Source: Patiria pectinifera (Eukaryota > Echinodermata > Asteroidea > Valvatida > Asterinidae). Taken from it: DNA of 64,000 nt. Of this stretch, positions 47,301 to 59,032 are shown piece by piece. Each line of letters opens with the position of its first letter. Within the stretch, counting starts at the first letter, position 1. Location of the stretch: NCBI GenBank assembly GCA_029964075.1, contig CM057130.1, positions 6,138,001-6,202,000 on the forward strand, read 5' to 3'. Made by a program: the position numbers and the translations under genes. The notes under the pieces were generated by a model, which was given only the letters and a program-made list of their open reading frames with translations, was not told where the DNA came from and ran no database searches.

Positions 47301-48237
47301 CTTTATGCGGTAGAGATTGACCTAGATTCTGTCTTCATTGATGAGCGTCCAGAGAGACATGCAATGTTAACATTTCAATGGCACGAAGAATGGACCGTAT
47401 TAGGTTTTGATCTGAAGTTGCTGCCCTGAGTCGGGGATGTTGTGTGCCTTTGAAGAGGCACGTATAGAGTATTGTATTTAGCAGACGTGCATTTCTGTGC
47501 TCCAGCGGGTGGGGGTGGGGGACTCATCATCCTTGGGAAGTTGTATTTAAGAGAATCATCCAGACCAAATTTCATGGCTGTAGTAAAAAACCCTCAGTGA
47601 AGAATCTTTACTAACTTACTAACTGCAACATAACATTTTGTGTTAATGGTAGGCATAAAGGGTTAACAAACAAGTGCAGTATTCATTGTTTATAGGCACA
47701 TAATTTTGTGATTAACCTATTAGTTAGCATCTGTATTAATTACACTGTTTATTCACGGATGAATCTGTAAAACCATACAGTGCATTGGCTGGTTTCAGGC
47801 ACAACGGGAAGTAATGTAGGAAGGGTGGTTTGGGGCGATGGACAGTGAGATTCATTAAATTTGGCCTAGTACATGTATTCAGTTGCATAAAGGTATTTAC
47901 TTGTCCAAGTTAACCCAAAGAAACTGCACCGTGGTCCCTTTCATCTTTACTTCCCACCATCTTCCAACAAACCTCCCCTCCAACCATGCCTCAAGTCCCA
48001 GCCAGCGCTAAATCGTAACTCACCCCACCTATACTGGAATAAGTATCCTTGTGGAGTTTTGTCTTTGTTCTCGTTCACTAAAGTTTTCGAGTTTGAAGGT
48101 GTTTTTTCGAAATGCTCCTATTTTAACCAGAATTAATATCCAGGGCTGAAATTCAGACTTCATATCCCTTACATAAAATACGGACCAACCCACCTTGGAA
48201 ATTCCTGGTTTTTGAGTAAAATCCATTTTTGTGATAA
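44324..48237. other. noncoding, nothing recognised
   Basis: No element or gene identified. A CAGT-type short repeat lies at 44573-44595. The segment 45780-46260 is GC-richer with pyrimidine-rich stretches and a frame (46037-46267) starting with a leucine-rich run. Composition alone explains that, and I see no further support. Confidence 0.4.
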
Positions 48238-48321
48238 CCTTGTGGAGACGTATTCATAGAAATTGCCCTGTGGAGACGTATACAATCTTTTGTTCGCTAT
48301 TATGCACATGTCTCCACAGGG
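48238..48321. repeat. CCCTGTGGAGAC direct and inverted repeats
   Basis: CCTTGTGGAGACGTAT (48238-48253) and CCCTGTGGAGACGTAT (48266-48281) are direct repeats. GTCTCCACAGGG (48310-48321) is the exact inverse of the second, making a hairpin with a 28-nt loop. A weaker TCCTTGTGGAG copy lies near 48048. Possibly the end of a small inverted-repeat element. Confidence 0.55.
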
Positions 48322-49609
48322 TACCGTGTACCAGATCACCCTAACCAAACCCACCCCAAGACATTATCCAGCCATCCAACCATCTTTTGTGTGAAATTAT
48401 ATGTTGTCATACATAATGTGTATAGCCCCTACACATACTATTACCTCTGAATCATTGTGTGATTTTTTTTACATGTAAGCTCATTTATGTAAATTGTATT
48501 CACACTGAAAACCCAAAATGTTGGTCACCATGGAAGTACGTGTATCTTGAAAAATGCTCTGAAGTGTACTCTGATCACACCCCGTCCTAAATGTCAGTCT
48601 GTAATGAAAGCTTGACTTCAACTTTCTGCCAAGGAAGAGAAGGTCAGACAGGTTTAAGAAAACACTCGGTATCTCTGGTTCAAGACGCTTCCATAAAATG
48701 TAACAAACACACACTGAAAGGGCAGGGCAACATGCATCCATTTGCAATACTTAAAAGTTAAAATAACATGTTCATGTATCAATTTCATTTTTGGGGGCAG
48801 GACTAAATTAATAAAACCAAGTAAATTGAGCCCACATAATACACGTAGCTACATGTAAATGTAGCAAAAACAGCACTTTTAGGGCGTTACCAAATACCAG
48901 CAGGTAAAAATTCATAAGCCAATTTATAGGGCCTACATGTTTTTCATGAGACTGTTGATTGTATTTGGAACTAGTGCAGGTGAAGTGAAAGAACAGTCTA
49001 AAACTTTCCAAATATAATCATATGAAATGAAACAAGTATTTGTTTGTTGAGTATACTATTCATACTAAAATCATACTTTATTGTAACTATCAATTGGATT
49101 TCCCCTTAAAAGGGGAAAAAGTTACTGGTAGCAATTTATTTTAAATCAATTTATTTTAATGGAATATTTACTATTTTACTGGTGTGAGTTAGATTCTCTA
49201 AAACATTAGATGGAATTTTTAATGTTCTATGACATGACCTCTTCTCTGCTATTGAGATAATGTTTTATTTTTGTAATGCTAAAAAATATATTTTCTATTT
49301 TTGAGTGCTTCATTTACAAAGACCTCATAAATTTCAACACATTGAGTTATGTGCGTGTGAGCAGTGTGTAATTTTACACACGCTTCAGTGCACATTCTCA
49401 GTTATGACTGTTATTAAATGAGCCATCTCTAGGTAAATTACTGGTAATCCCATTTCTATGTTGTGCAAGAAGCATTATCACAAACATGTATGTGCCAGGT
49501 GCCTGTATACATGTACCTGCCTAGCCTCTGTATAGTCTATTTAAAGCCGGCCCAACAGTACACGCATTAATGGCAAAGCCACTGCCTTTAAATTGCCAGT
49601 CTACTTGAA
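48322..49609. other. noncoding, nothing recognised
   Basis: AT-rich intervening DNA. Confidence 0.45.
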
Positions 49610-50080
49610 ATTCAGTGATCAAGCCCAGTCCGCGTTGGAGATTTCGCAGTATACTGTGCATGTGCTGTGTGTGACTGACTCTGTCTGTCTGTACGTTTCA
49701 CGCACTGTGCACACCAGCATTGTCCATGCGTTGGCTGACAGCTTGCTCTGATAGGAATTGGCAAGGGGAGAGTACCTACCGACACTCCAGTGGAGCACAT
49801 CAACATGTTAACGGCAAGATATTAGAGACTCTTTTTTTCCTTTTTCCCCACTTGGAATCGTCGGCAAAGTGAGGAGAGCTGGTCAGCTCTCGAGCGTACA
49901 TTGTGAGCAGCACGTGTGCAGTACTGTACTGCCAAAGTATCAGCTGCCCAGTGCACTTGTGTTTTGCAATCCAGGCCCGCTGTGCACAGGGGAGACCCTA
50001 TTTTGGTCTCCCTGATAAGGCACTAGCTATGATTTTGTGGACTAGTGGGAGAGACATCTAACGGAAGGAACGGGAGCAAT
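49610..50080 (+). promoter_or_regulatory. candidate promoter and 5' leader
   Basis: GC/CpG content rises clearly above the surroundings and stays high to the donor at 50158. It includes a GAGAGCTGGTCAGCTCTC palindrome (about 49874-49891) and a CACGTG E-box at 49911-49916. No convincing TATA box is placed. The region ends at the first in-frame ATG of the candidate exon, so it may hold the transcription start and 5' UTR. Confidence 0.3.
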
Positions 50081-50157
50081 ATGATGTACAGTACGGCAGG
50101 TACGGGAAGCCGAGCTGTAAGCGAAGTGCGCCCCCACATTCGGCGAGGGAGTTACTG
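50081..50157 (+). CDS. candidate first coding exon, unknown protein
   Basis: The frame opens at ATG 50081 (A at -3, with a second ATG directly after) and encodes MMYSTAGTGSRAVSEVRPHI plus five more residues (RRGSY) before ending two bases into a codon. It stops at TG/GTAAGTATAG, a strong splice donor at 50158, so the exon would be phase 2. An in-frame TGA at 50030 makes this the first possible start. Codons are CpG- and GC-rich compared with nearby chance frames. The short peptide has no signal sequence, membrane segment or domain, and I cannot assign a family. The next exon is not visible in the remaining 14 kb, implying a long intron. It could also be non-coding leader. Confidence 0.35.
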
Positions 50158-52343
50158 GTAAGTATAGTGCTCTGCTCAAGTTGATTTTGTTTTTACTACA
50201 CATTGATTGTGGTTGTTTCTATAACGTCATCCTAAACTAGACAGAGAAAAAAGTGGCAACGCAGTTTGACTTTGCAGGGGATAAGGAAAGATAATACACA
50301 GAATTTGAGTTATAGGTACATCTGAGGATTTGTGTAACTATTAACTAAGAACAAACACCTTAAGTTTTTAATTCCTTGAGACAAAAAAAAAACAGTTTCA
50401 TAAAATGACCCAGTAGCTTGATAATTTGGTACTGTACATTTTATCAATTTTTGTTTTAGTGCCCAGATTGTTATGCCTTGGAGCTGACTGCACTGACAAG
50501 CACGAGAGGGCATTATCACTACGAATTGCTATCTTCCATGAACTGCCATCTCCCACGAACCATCAGCAACAACGTCTAGGGAAGCTTTAAAAAACTTCCC
50601 CCGAAAAATGGGTAAAACTAGTTCGTATGCGCTACTTCTGCAAGCAATTACGGTCCATTTTCAGTCAGTCACATACTAAATACCACTGCCAGTGAAGTTG
50701 CACAAAAGTCTTCACTGCATCTTGTAAAGTTGTACATGCTACTGGAAGAAATTTAAGAGTTTAGAACTTCAATGAAAGGTTTTGAATGTGCGCTGCATAC
50801 ATTGTATATTAGGTTAAACAGCTGCACGCGTATTACACAACCTAAGCTTCCTAAGACATTAATTCTGGCGGTTTGTAGGTTATTGCGGTTTGGCGTGATA
50901 ACGCACTCTCGCTGCAGCGGGTTATCGCAGCGATGGTTTATCACGTATCTACAACAATAACATCACAACAATGACCCAAGACTTGTTTTAACAGTCACTT
51001 CAAAGACCAGTAACAACTTATCCCATACTAGAGAAGTATTTTGCTTTTGTGTATTTTCAGTTTTTAGAACCAAATCAACTAATGAAACCTCACAACAGTG
51101 ACTGCTGACAAGCTGCATTAATTCACCCTGTGGTGCATACTGTTATAGCATATTTAAGGTTAATTTGTTGGCAATCTGGGCCAAGGCAGTATCATTTCTT
51201 ATCAGTTTCTTACATGTAAGAAATATTAAAACCCAAGGAACACACACTTATGCGCATCTTAACTGGTGAACATCAATGTTTGAATTAGACGGTATAATTA
51301 CAGTATTTTGTTCATGGATGCTCCACATGAGTCTTGCAAATTGCATGGCAACACTTTAATTGTTTTTTACTATATATTTTTGTGTTTTTTTGTGGGGGGA
51401 GGGGGTATCTTTGTCTGCATTTCCTGACAGAAAAGGGATCGAATTCATTACGAGCAGGACGAGCAAGCAACAGTGCTTTATGGCCGTGCTGTGATCTTGC
51501 ATGCAAATTTCTGGCGCTCTTTTTTCCACCTGAACAATTACATGCATCTGCATGGCCATAAGTGGTTCGATGCATCCATAAAACTTACAGTAAACTCCCG
51601 TTGCTATTAAAAGTGCCAGTTTAACAGGGTGAGTGGGCTTCACAATTGGACGGCATCATACGGCACAGACGATATAATTTCACTTGGTCACAAATCATCC
51701 ATGAACTTGGTGTACATACATACGTACATTAATACGCACGGTTTCATTGCGTACATATATCATGTGCTTGTGCCTACATGTGTATGTATAGTAAAAGGGC
51801 AGTTGGCACCGCATTACCTATTTTTAATTTAGATCTACCCCAAGTAAAATGTCAAGTAAATCGATTGTTAAAACCCCTAGTGAGGCTATGGAAGATTGTG
51901 TTACACACTGTGCTGTGTGGGTTTGCCCTCTGTAAGACTCTAGCAAAGAATTGATGCTCTTTTGTTGAATGAAAAAAAAATGCCGTGTAAATGTAGGTCC
52001 TATAGAAATTTGAACAAGAGATGGTCGGGGTTTGTTTCGTTTGAACATGTTATATGCATAGAACTTAATTGAATTTACAGACGGGTATCAAAAATAAAAC
52101 TCAATGCTGTAAAGAAATGGTAAGTGCATGTGGCATTTACGGTATGCAAAGAGTATCATTTCAGAAACAGTTCATGTACTAACAAAGGACCTGTGCATGC
52201 AGTGTGACTACTTTTAGAATCAGTTGAATATTTTGTGTAAGTCTTACACTATACACTACTGAAATAATGCTCAAATATGTTTTTTTTTTTATAATAACAG
52301 TTTGGGCTTAATAAGTACCTTAGATGTAGACCCGGATCAGTAA
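50158..52343. other. noncoding, possibly intronic
   Basis: If the exon at 50081-50157 is real this is its first intron. A GC-richer patch lies at 51420-51560, with frames on both strands but no domain. No element ends recognised. Confidence 0.4.
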
Positions 52344-53352
52344 ACTAAATCCAGGGTTGTTAAAAATCATGGTATTTTTTTTTGATTTTTTTTTTTACTT
52401 AAACCGGTGGTTTTTTCTTTTTTTTGGGGGGGGGGGGTTGTCTTTGAATGAGTTATCAAAAAAGTTTTGTTAACCATATATATTCAAAATATACATTATT
52501 ATATTATTCAATACCCTTCTGCAAAACTTGTTCATTTTGCATTGTGAAAAACTCCCAAAGATTTTTTTAAAGAAATAGGCTAATCTGTTCCTTAGACTAC
52601 TGAGGAACAGTACTGCCTCACTACCAGTAGCTTCACCATATTCGAGGGATTTTTGAAATTATGGAAGCATTGAACATGAATGAAGAACCCACTATTGAAG
52701 ACAAGTTTGTCATCTGTTAAAAAAAAAACGAAGTTTGCTGATGCATGAACTGTCTGGATACTACATGTACTTCTTTAAACCCACTTTTGCCTTGCATCTA
52801 GGCCTGTGGGAGTAGTGGATTTTTCTACTCGAGTACTCGCAAAGAAATTAACCAAATTCCCTTAAAAACAGAAAAATGACATAGGCCTATACGTTAGTAT
52901 GACATGAAGTAACATACAAGCACATAGTTTGCAAATCACACCACAATTCTTCAGCACTGAGATATCCTTACTGTGAGACATTTTGGGTCATCCACTTGCC
53001 TTTTTTTTTGGGGGGGGGGAATGAATGGAATCCCAGGGAGAGAGAGAGGTGGAGGGAGTGATTCCATGTTGCAGGGGATGTATTATTATCTGTGAACCCT
53101 AAACCTTAAATTGCTACTCGCGAGTATCTGCTTCTGCTTGCACCAGGATGAGTAATCAAGTAGATTGAAAACCAAGATAACATCTCTGTATTAAAATTGT
53201 GTTAAATTTTTTTAAAGCTCTTATCTACGAGCGTATCATGCGATTTTAATTTTTTGGGGGGGAATGATTTTTTATAAAAAGAATATGAGGGATTTAAATC
53301 AGGATTTAAATTCATGATTTAAATCAAATAATCAAACAACCCTGACTGAAAC
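52344..53352. mobile_element. hAT-like non-autonomous element, ~1 kb
   Basis: CAGGGTTGTT at 52352 and AACAACCCTG at 53344 are perfect 10-bp inverted ends of the hAT type. Flanking 8-mers ACTAAATC and ACTGAAAC match at 6 of 8 positions, the right length for a hAT target duplication. The right subterminal region repeats GATTTAAAT words (53290-53330), and the left has TTTTTTTGATTT. A possible nested segment (about 52802-53150) carries TACTCGAGTACTCGC and GCTACTCGCGAGTA in opposite orientation. No transposase frame. Confidence 0.75.
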
Positions 53353-54479
53353 TTTCCTCTTGCTGACTTTGAATATTTTTCTTAGTTATTCAAGTTTTCA
53401 GGGACAACACTGTTATTTTCTGTTTTGTTTCAAAATGCATTCACTTCATATTACTATACCCATTGAATATTTCCAGGCCATTCCCAACCTAACATTCCCA
53501 GCCTGCCCTTGAATTGGTCACGATTTCTTTGCTTCCCCTTACCATTCTGAAAGGTCATAAATGTAATGTTTCCAGTATTGTTCCTTATTCTCCGTGGCAT
53601 GCAAGTGATATGGACGCCCACAGCCCATGTTTGGAACCTGTTTTATTAACATTTTTCAAAACTGTCTTATGACATGCTGTTTAGCCGTAGGCTATCAAAC
53701 ATAATGTGAAGTTAATTTAGGCAGCAGATGGGTGTCGTGGAGCTTAATTTAGTTCGTTTTTAAGCCCATCGTGCACCATTGCATTCATGCACCAGTGTGG
53801 AAATGTCGTTACACAGCTTCTGCCTCATTCCTGTTGAAATCTTCACAGCTGTTATGCATCCAGCCGTGAAATTGAAACAAAACATTACAACATTACCACA
53901 AGACAAACAACTTTTTATTTTCTATAGTATAACAGAAAGTTATGGAAAAATGTTTCCTTTCATTATTTTCTAGACTTTGTTTTATTGCTGCATGTTTTTA
54001 CATCTTTGATAATGCAACATTACCTTCAGACTTTGTCGATCTTTCCATACTTTGATCAACTTAGAATTATTACAGTTCTTTATTGTAATTACTAATTAAA
54101 GATGGAACTAACATGAGTACATGTATCAGTACCGTTACATGTACGGTGCTGTGCATAGCAGCCAAAATATGTACAATGTATGTAATTAGAAGAAAAAAAT
54201 TCAGAGTGCATAACCTTTACACAGTGGTATGTGTATGCAAATGTTACCATTCAATTCTCCATTCGCGTAAGAACAAATATTACAAGCCTAATTAAGGTTA
54301 TAGGCCTATTATTCAACTGATGTTATAAAATTGTCGTACAATATACCGGTAGTCTGTTATCGTTACCTTTCTGTTGTGATGCAGCTTTGACTGTTCTTGT
54401 TCGTCAATTCAAAGTTGTTTTGTTATTTTGTTTTCCTTTTACATCTTTATGCACTATGCAATGGCACGGACACTAAAAG
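53353..54479. other. noncoding, nothing recognised
   Basis: AT-rich, single-copy looking. Confidence 0.45.
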
Positions 54480-54735
54480 GGCATCTTAAATTCGGCGTGA
54501 ACCCTCGCCCTTTAGATGACTATGCTTCCCTGCCCGGTCATTGGTAATATTTTATTCCAACGCGATATTGGAAATGGACCATGGAAATGGAAGCATTCTT
54601 GAGTTTCACCGAAGGAAGTTCATCACATCTCAGGGGGGACTCGCTGTTGGCAGAAATAATATATTTTTGGCGGTTGAGTGGGCGAGCGTCCGTAAGACAG
54701 TCCGCAGCGTGAGACTGAGCGGTTATTTATAGCTG
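54480..54735. promoter_or_regulatory. GC-richer island, candidate enhancer
   Basis: Non-repetitive, with several transcription-factor-like words (TTATTTATAGC resembling a MEF2 site, GCGATATTGG, GGAAATGG repeats) and no good coding frame apart from a 63-codon chance frame. Confidence 0.2.
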
Positions 54736-55189
54736 GAAGAGGGAGAGGGGGTGGGTTGAAAGATAAGACAAGTTCATTACACTGGCTCAAGAACACTTGT
54801 TGAATCGTGCATTCACTTGTTGTTGTTTTTTTGTCTTAAAAGCCAGGCTGAAAACTTTCTTGTAGCTTTTCATGTATGAGTGGCAACAGACAAATCTATC
54901 TTTGTCAAAACTCCAAGCACTTGAAAACACTTCCAGCAAAAGTGGGGATGTTCCAAAATTTGAAACCATGGTCTATTGGAAACACTCTTTTGAAAAGAAG
55001 GATATCCCACTTATCTTATTTTTAGATTCTGCACGTTTTGGTGTGACGGATATCCTTACCAAGGTTAATTTTTTTTTTTCAGTCTGAAATGGTGTCTTAT
55101 TTTGCCCTTTTTTTAAAATGAGTAAACACTCTTCATGAACCTGGAAACATGAATATAAAAAGTTTCTTCTTAGTTGTTATTACTATTAA
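54736..55189. other. noncoding, nothing recognised
   Basis: AT-rich. A 71-codon frame at 54872-55087 shows no family. Confidence 0.45.
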
Positions 55190-55335
55190 TATCATTTCTG
55201 GTATAAATAAAACCAAGGATTCCTCAAAAGCGCCCTAGGCCTAGGCACTGTTCACGGGAATAGCCCCAAGGAACCTTTGCACAGAAGAAAACGAAGAAAC
55301 TACAGTTTTAGAGGTTCGGAAGAAACCCAGAGTGA
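55190..55335 (-). repeat. SINE or LINE 3' end, copy 1
   Basis: AACCAAGGATTCCTCAAAAGCGCC and AGAAACTACAGTTTTAGAGGT are shared in order with 62096-62330, the two copies diverging between these blocks. On the minus strand the sequence ends in a TTGGTTTTATTTA-type AT tail. A dispersed retroelement 3' region; coding part not seen. Confidence 0.6.
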
Positions 55336-56407
55336 TCTGTGAAATATGTCAGCTGTGAGAGTTAATCGACTCAACAATTTGTTCGTAGCAGAATCTTTCT
55401 CAAAGACACTTTTATGGAATTGTAAAAACTTGCAGCATGTCAATACGTTGTATGTGCATGTACTAGTCCATCATCCATTAGGCGTGTCCGCAGTATTGTG
55501 AATGTGTATGTAATAGCCCATCTGTGCATTAAGTAAGCAGTTAGCACTGGCTTATGGAGCAGATGGGAAAGGGGCATCGGGCACTTAGCAGGATACTTCC
55601 AGGAAATTTTGTTCTTGAATTCTCCGCAAAGTTTTGTTTTATGAAATCAGCTGAGGAATTTGCAGGCAACATCACAGATTTCATTTTATGTTTTTGAGTT
55701 AAGTACCAGTATAACAGTATCACTTTGTTGCATGTGAATAATGTGAATTTGCTTATTATTTTGGTTTGTCAAAAATTTACCTTTTTTTTTATAGTGAATA
55801 GAGTTTTATGCAGGCTTTCATTACAATCGTATAAGTGAGTTTGAAAATGTATATAGTAACGTGAAAATTAATTAAACTGCAAACTGCTTACTGACTGGAT
55901 TGACCTGAAATGTACAAATCAAAATAAGCTGGCCTAACGTTTCAGTCGTAAGCAAGACCTTCCTCGAAGGCAAAAAAATGAACATTGTGAATTAGCGGGT
56001 AAATCCATAATTGTATGCTTCATAAGCCATCGGAATACATGCATATTGCACATCAGTGTTTCCAAAAAGTTTGCTATATACTATAAAGGAATTCAGAGAA
56101 ATATCTTTTCATAATCAATTTTCAGTCCATCAACGTTCAAGTATTCCAGTCATAAATGATCCTGACTTGATACCGCAGGGTCTACTCTTGTTGTCTGACT
56201 TAAAAAATTTTTTTAAAAAGTGGGTATAAATTTCGCTGATGCAAATTTCATGATGCAAGTTTCATGAACAGACTATAGTTCTAGGTGAATGTATAAAGAG
56301 TGTACATGTAGTAACTTGAATTATGCAAGAGAGATTTCCTGCATAACTGTTGGCACGCGGGTTTGTCAAAAAAAATTCTTGCACCAGTGAACCCTTAAAT
56401 TTATCGT
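55336..56407. other. noncoding, nothing recognised
   Basis: AT-rich, no features. Confidence 0.45.
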
Positions 56408-56983
56408 TTAAAGAGCCCATGTAATGAATTGTTTTTACTGCAGTCCTGGTACAATTTAAATGCATTTTTGTGTCCCATTTAACCAATTTTCAATTGCCAT
56501 TTTTAAGGGCATTTCTGTTTCCCTGATAAGTTTTTATGCTAATACAAATTTGCATATTCATAAGCAAAAGTGTGATGTCATTTCAGACAGAAAACTCAAT
56601 GTTAGAGCTATTCTGTCAAAATTTTGCAAGAATTTTGGATATTTTGCTGGCGTAAATTTTCTTTTCTTTGGTTATTCTTCGTTGTTTCAGTACATGACTG
56701 TACATGTAGGCCAATGAGCAATATTTTCTCACAAAATGATTTCAAGGGGCAGATTTTTGAACAGAAAACCCCTCAAAATGAATGTGTCTTCCTGAAATGA
56801 CATCACGGCAACAGAGCCCTCATTTGTCAGGAAATGCATGAACATTTTTTTAAATGTTTAAAGAAGTGCACTTTTTAATAAGATTAACCAAAAAGGATGT
56901 CTTGTTGTTTTCACACATTTGAAAGGAGTAGAAAGTTGCACAAAATATGTTCCTAAGAAAAATTCATATCATGGGCCCTTTAA
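56408..56983 (-). mobile_element. TTAA MITE family 2, copy C (inverted)
   Basis: Begins TTAAAGAGCCCATG and ends CATGGGCCCTTTAA (576 bp), TTAA at both edges. Read on the minus strand it follows copy A (5991-6538): TTTTTCTTAGGAACATA near the start, the GAGAAAA...TTGCTCATTGG block in the middle, and GGGACACAAAAATGCATTT near the end. Frames inside are shadows of the shared DNA. Confidence 0.88.
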
Positions 56984-57169
56984 CAAAAGCAACATCATAT
57001 ACACAGAAAATGTTATTAAAATATCAGCACACTTTCAAGAGGAATTATAAAAAAAAATTGTAAAGTGTGCTGCTATAGATCCTATACACACAACTCAATT
57101 TTTTTTTAGGCTAACATAGGAGTAGGATCACCATTTCCCATACAACTGATTTAGAAATGAGATCAATTT
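56984..57169. other. noncoding spacer
   Basis: AT-rich, nothing recognised. Confidence 0.45.
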
Positions 57170-57435
57170 GAAACAGCTTTTATATATCTACAGGCGAAAA
57201 CCCGCATGTTGTCCATTGATTGCGACATCCACACGTTTCTGCGCGGCAAACTTTTGTACCCTTAGACACGTACGCTTACTGATGCTACTGCCCTTTCTGC
57301 CTCGTATTTTCATCACACGCAGAGATTCCATCTGCAGCAGGCTGGCTTATAGCTTGCAGGGTACGCTTTGGCGTAATAATATTTGGCAACCGCCAATATT
57401 TGTATACGGGACTCGGAACCTTCTGTCTTGAGAGC
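57170..57435. promoter_or_regulatory. GC-richer island, candidate regulatory DNA
   Basis: Non-repetitive. Contains GTAATAATATTTGGCAACCGCC followed by CCAATATTTG, i.e. inverted AATATTTGG words and an NFI-like TTGGCAACCGCCAA arrangement. An 87-codon frame covers it but has no domain. Confidence 0.25.
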
Positions 57436-58854
57436 GAGGATATATAGCACATGATCTGCTATTTTAATAGAGGCTCCGATCAATGTATTGGACTAACCGT
57501 TTCACATTTCAGCTGTGTGAAACCTCTGGGTGCGTTATGTTGATCATCACAATACTATTTTGGCAACAGTTTTAAAGCATTGATGCTGTGTGTTAAATGT
57601 TGCATCCAAACACAAACTGGAGCATTTTAATGATTGGGATGCCTTCTGAATTGTAAAAAGTGTGTTTTCTTTTGTTTTCATTTTTGTTTCATCACAAGTT
57701 GCAGTAAATTCAATTTGTTTCTTCCAACAAATTTTAAATGTTGTAGGTTTTTTTTTTCCAATATGGAACAGCTACTTTCTTCCTTAGTTTGTACTTTTAC
57801 CCTCTAAAAATACACATTTATTTTGGTAACATGTACTTTTGCGAACTTTAGGCCCAAAAAGATACACCTATATAAATTATTTCAGGCTGCAAATAATTCA
57901 AAAGTTGTTGGTACAGTTTTCGTAATTTCTCTATAAATGCTGAAATACCTACAAATTGAAACTTGAAGAACATTCCTCTAGTTTCTCCTGTCTCCAAAAA
58001 AAAAAAATCTTTTCCGTTTCACATTTTCTAAAAACATGCCGTAAAAAGAAAAAGATTCATGTCTAAATTGTCTTACTGATACAATTGCATTATGTGTTGT
58101 ATCTATGTACCGGTACATGAAGGTACATACATGTAGTGTAAGAGTAGCGTGATGAGCAAAGGGCCCCAAGGCATAGGAAATGCACTAAATACCACTTTCA
58201 TTCTGGAATTTTCAACAACAAAAAAAGAAACCCCTATCATTAGGCAAAGAGCTTCAGTATTAAGGAAACTCATCAACCAGCAATCGTGAGCTGCCGTTAG
58301 TACGAGCAAACTCCCAGTGGGCAAAAAGAGATTATTAAAAAATCAACTTCAGGATAATTTGTCAGAGAGAATGCTTACGGATTTATAACCAAAGGAAAAG
58401 AGCCCTGTGAGATTGAGGAGAGGAGGGGGGGGGGAGTCTAAAAGCAACCAGAAACAAGATATGATCAAAATGAATGATTAGTGGCATCAGCCATGGCAGG
58501 TTCTGTTTCTCCTTGCCTTTTGAAAACACGCCAAAAATTGTTGATGAGCATGTACTATTGAGCGACATAAATGACAGTTGCAAATTACTTGGAAATTTAT
58601 GGACTGCATTATGGGTCATGGCAAATGGATATTTATTGTTTTGTAAATGCGTTGCAGCACTAGTGGCGATGCACTCTGGTGTAAGGTTTCCAAACAATGA
58701 GGCCAAAGTATTGCGTGTGGACTCGTTTTCTGGTTAATTTTGTCAACTAAATGTGGATGAATTGAACTTGTTTCATGAGTCTCGTGTCCAGGCAACTTTT
58801 GCATCATGTCTGTTGACTCTGCATGTTCCCTAAGAACATGTTTGCCTTCAGCTG
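57436..58854. other. noncoding, nothing recognised
   Basis: AT-rich to 58370, then moderate GC with a G run at 58425-58434. Overlapping 87- and 107-codon frames on opposite strands (58383-58737) show no domain. Confidence 0.4.
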
Positions 58855-59032
58855 TAATAATAATACAGAGTATTTATACCGCGCTATACCAAGCTCACAG
58901 CGACTATACATAAACAATAGAAGAAAATACACAAACGGGTATGGACAACAGGCATACTAACAAAACAACAACCAAAAAACAGGGAAAAAAACAAACATTC
59001 AATTTAAGCGAGGTCTTGGAAAAGGAGAGTCT

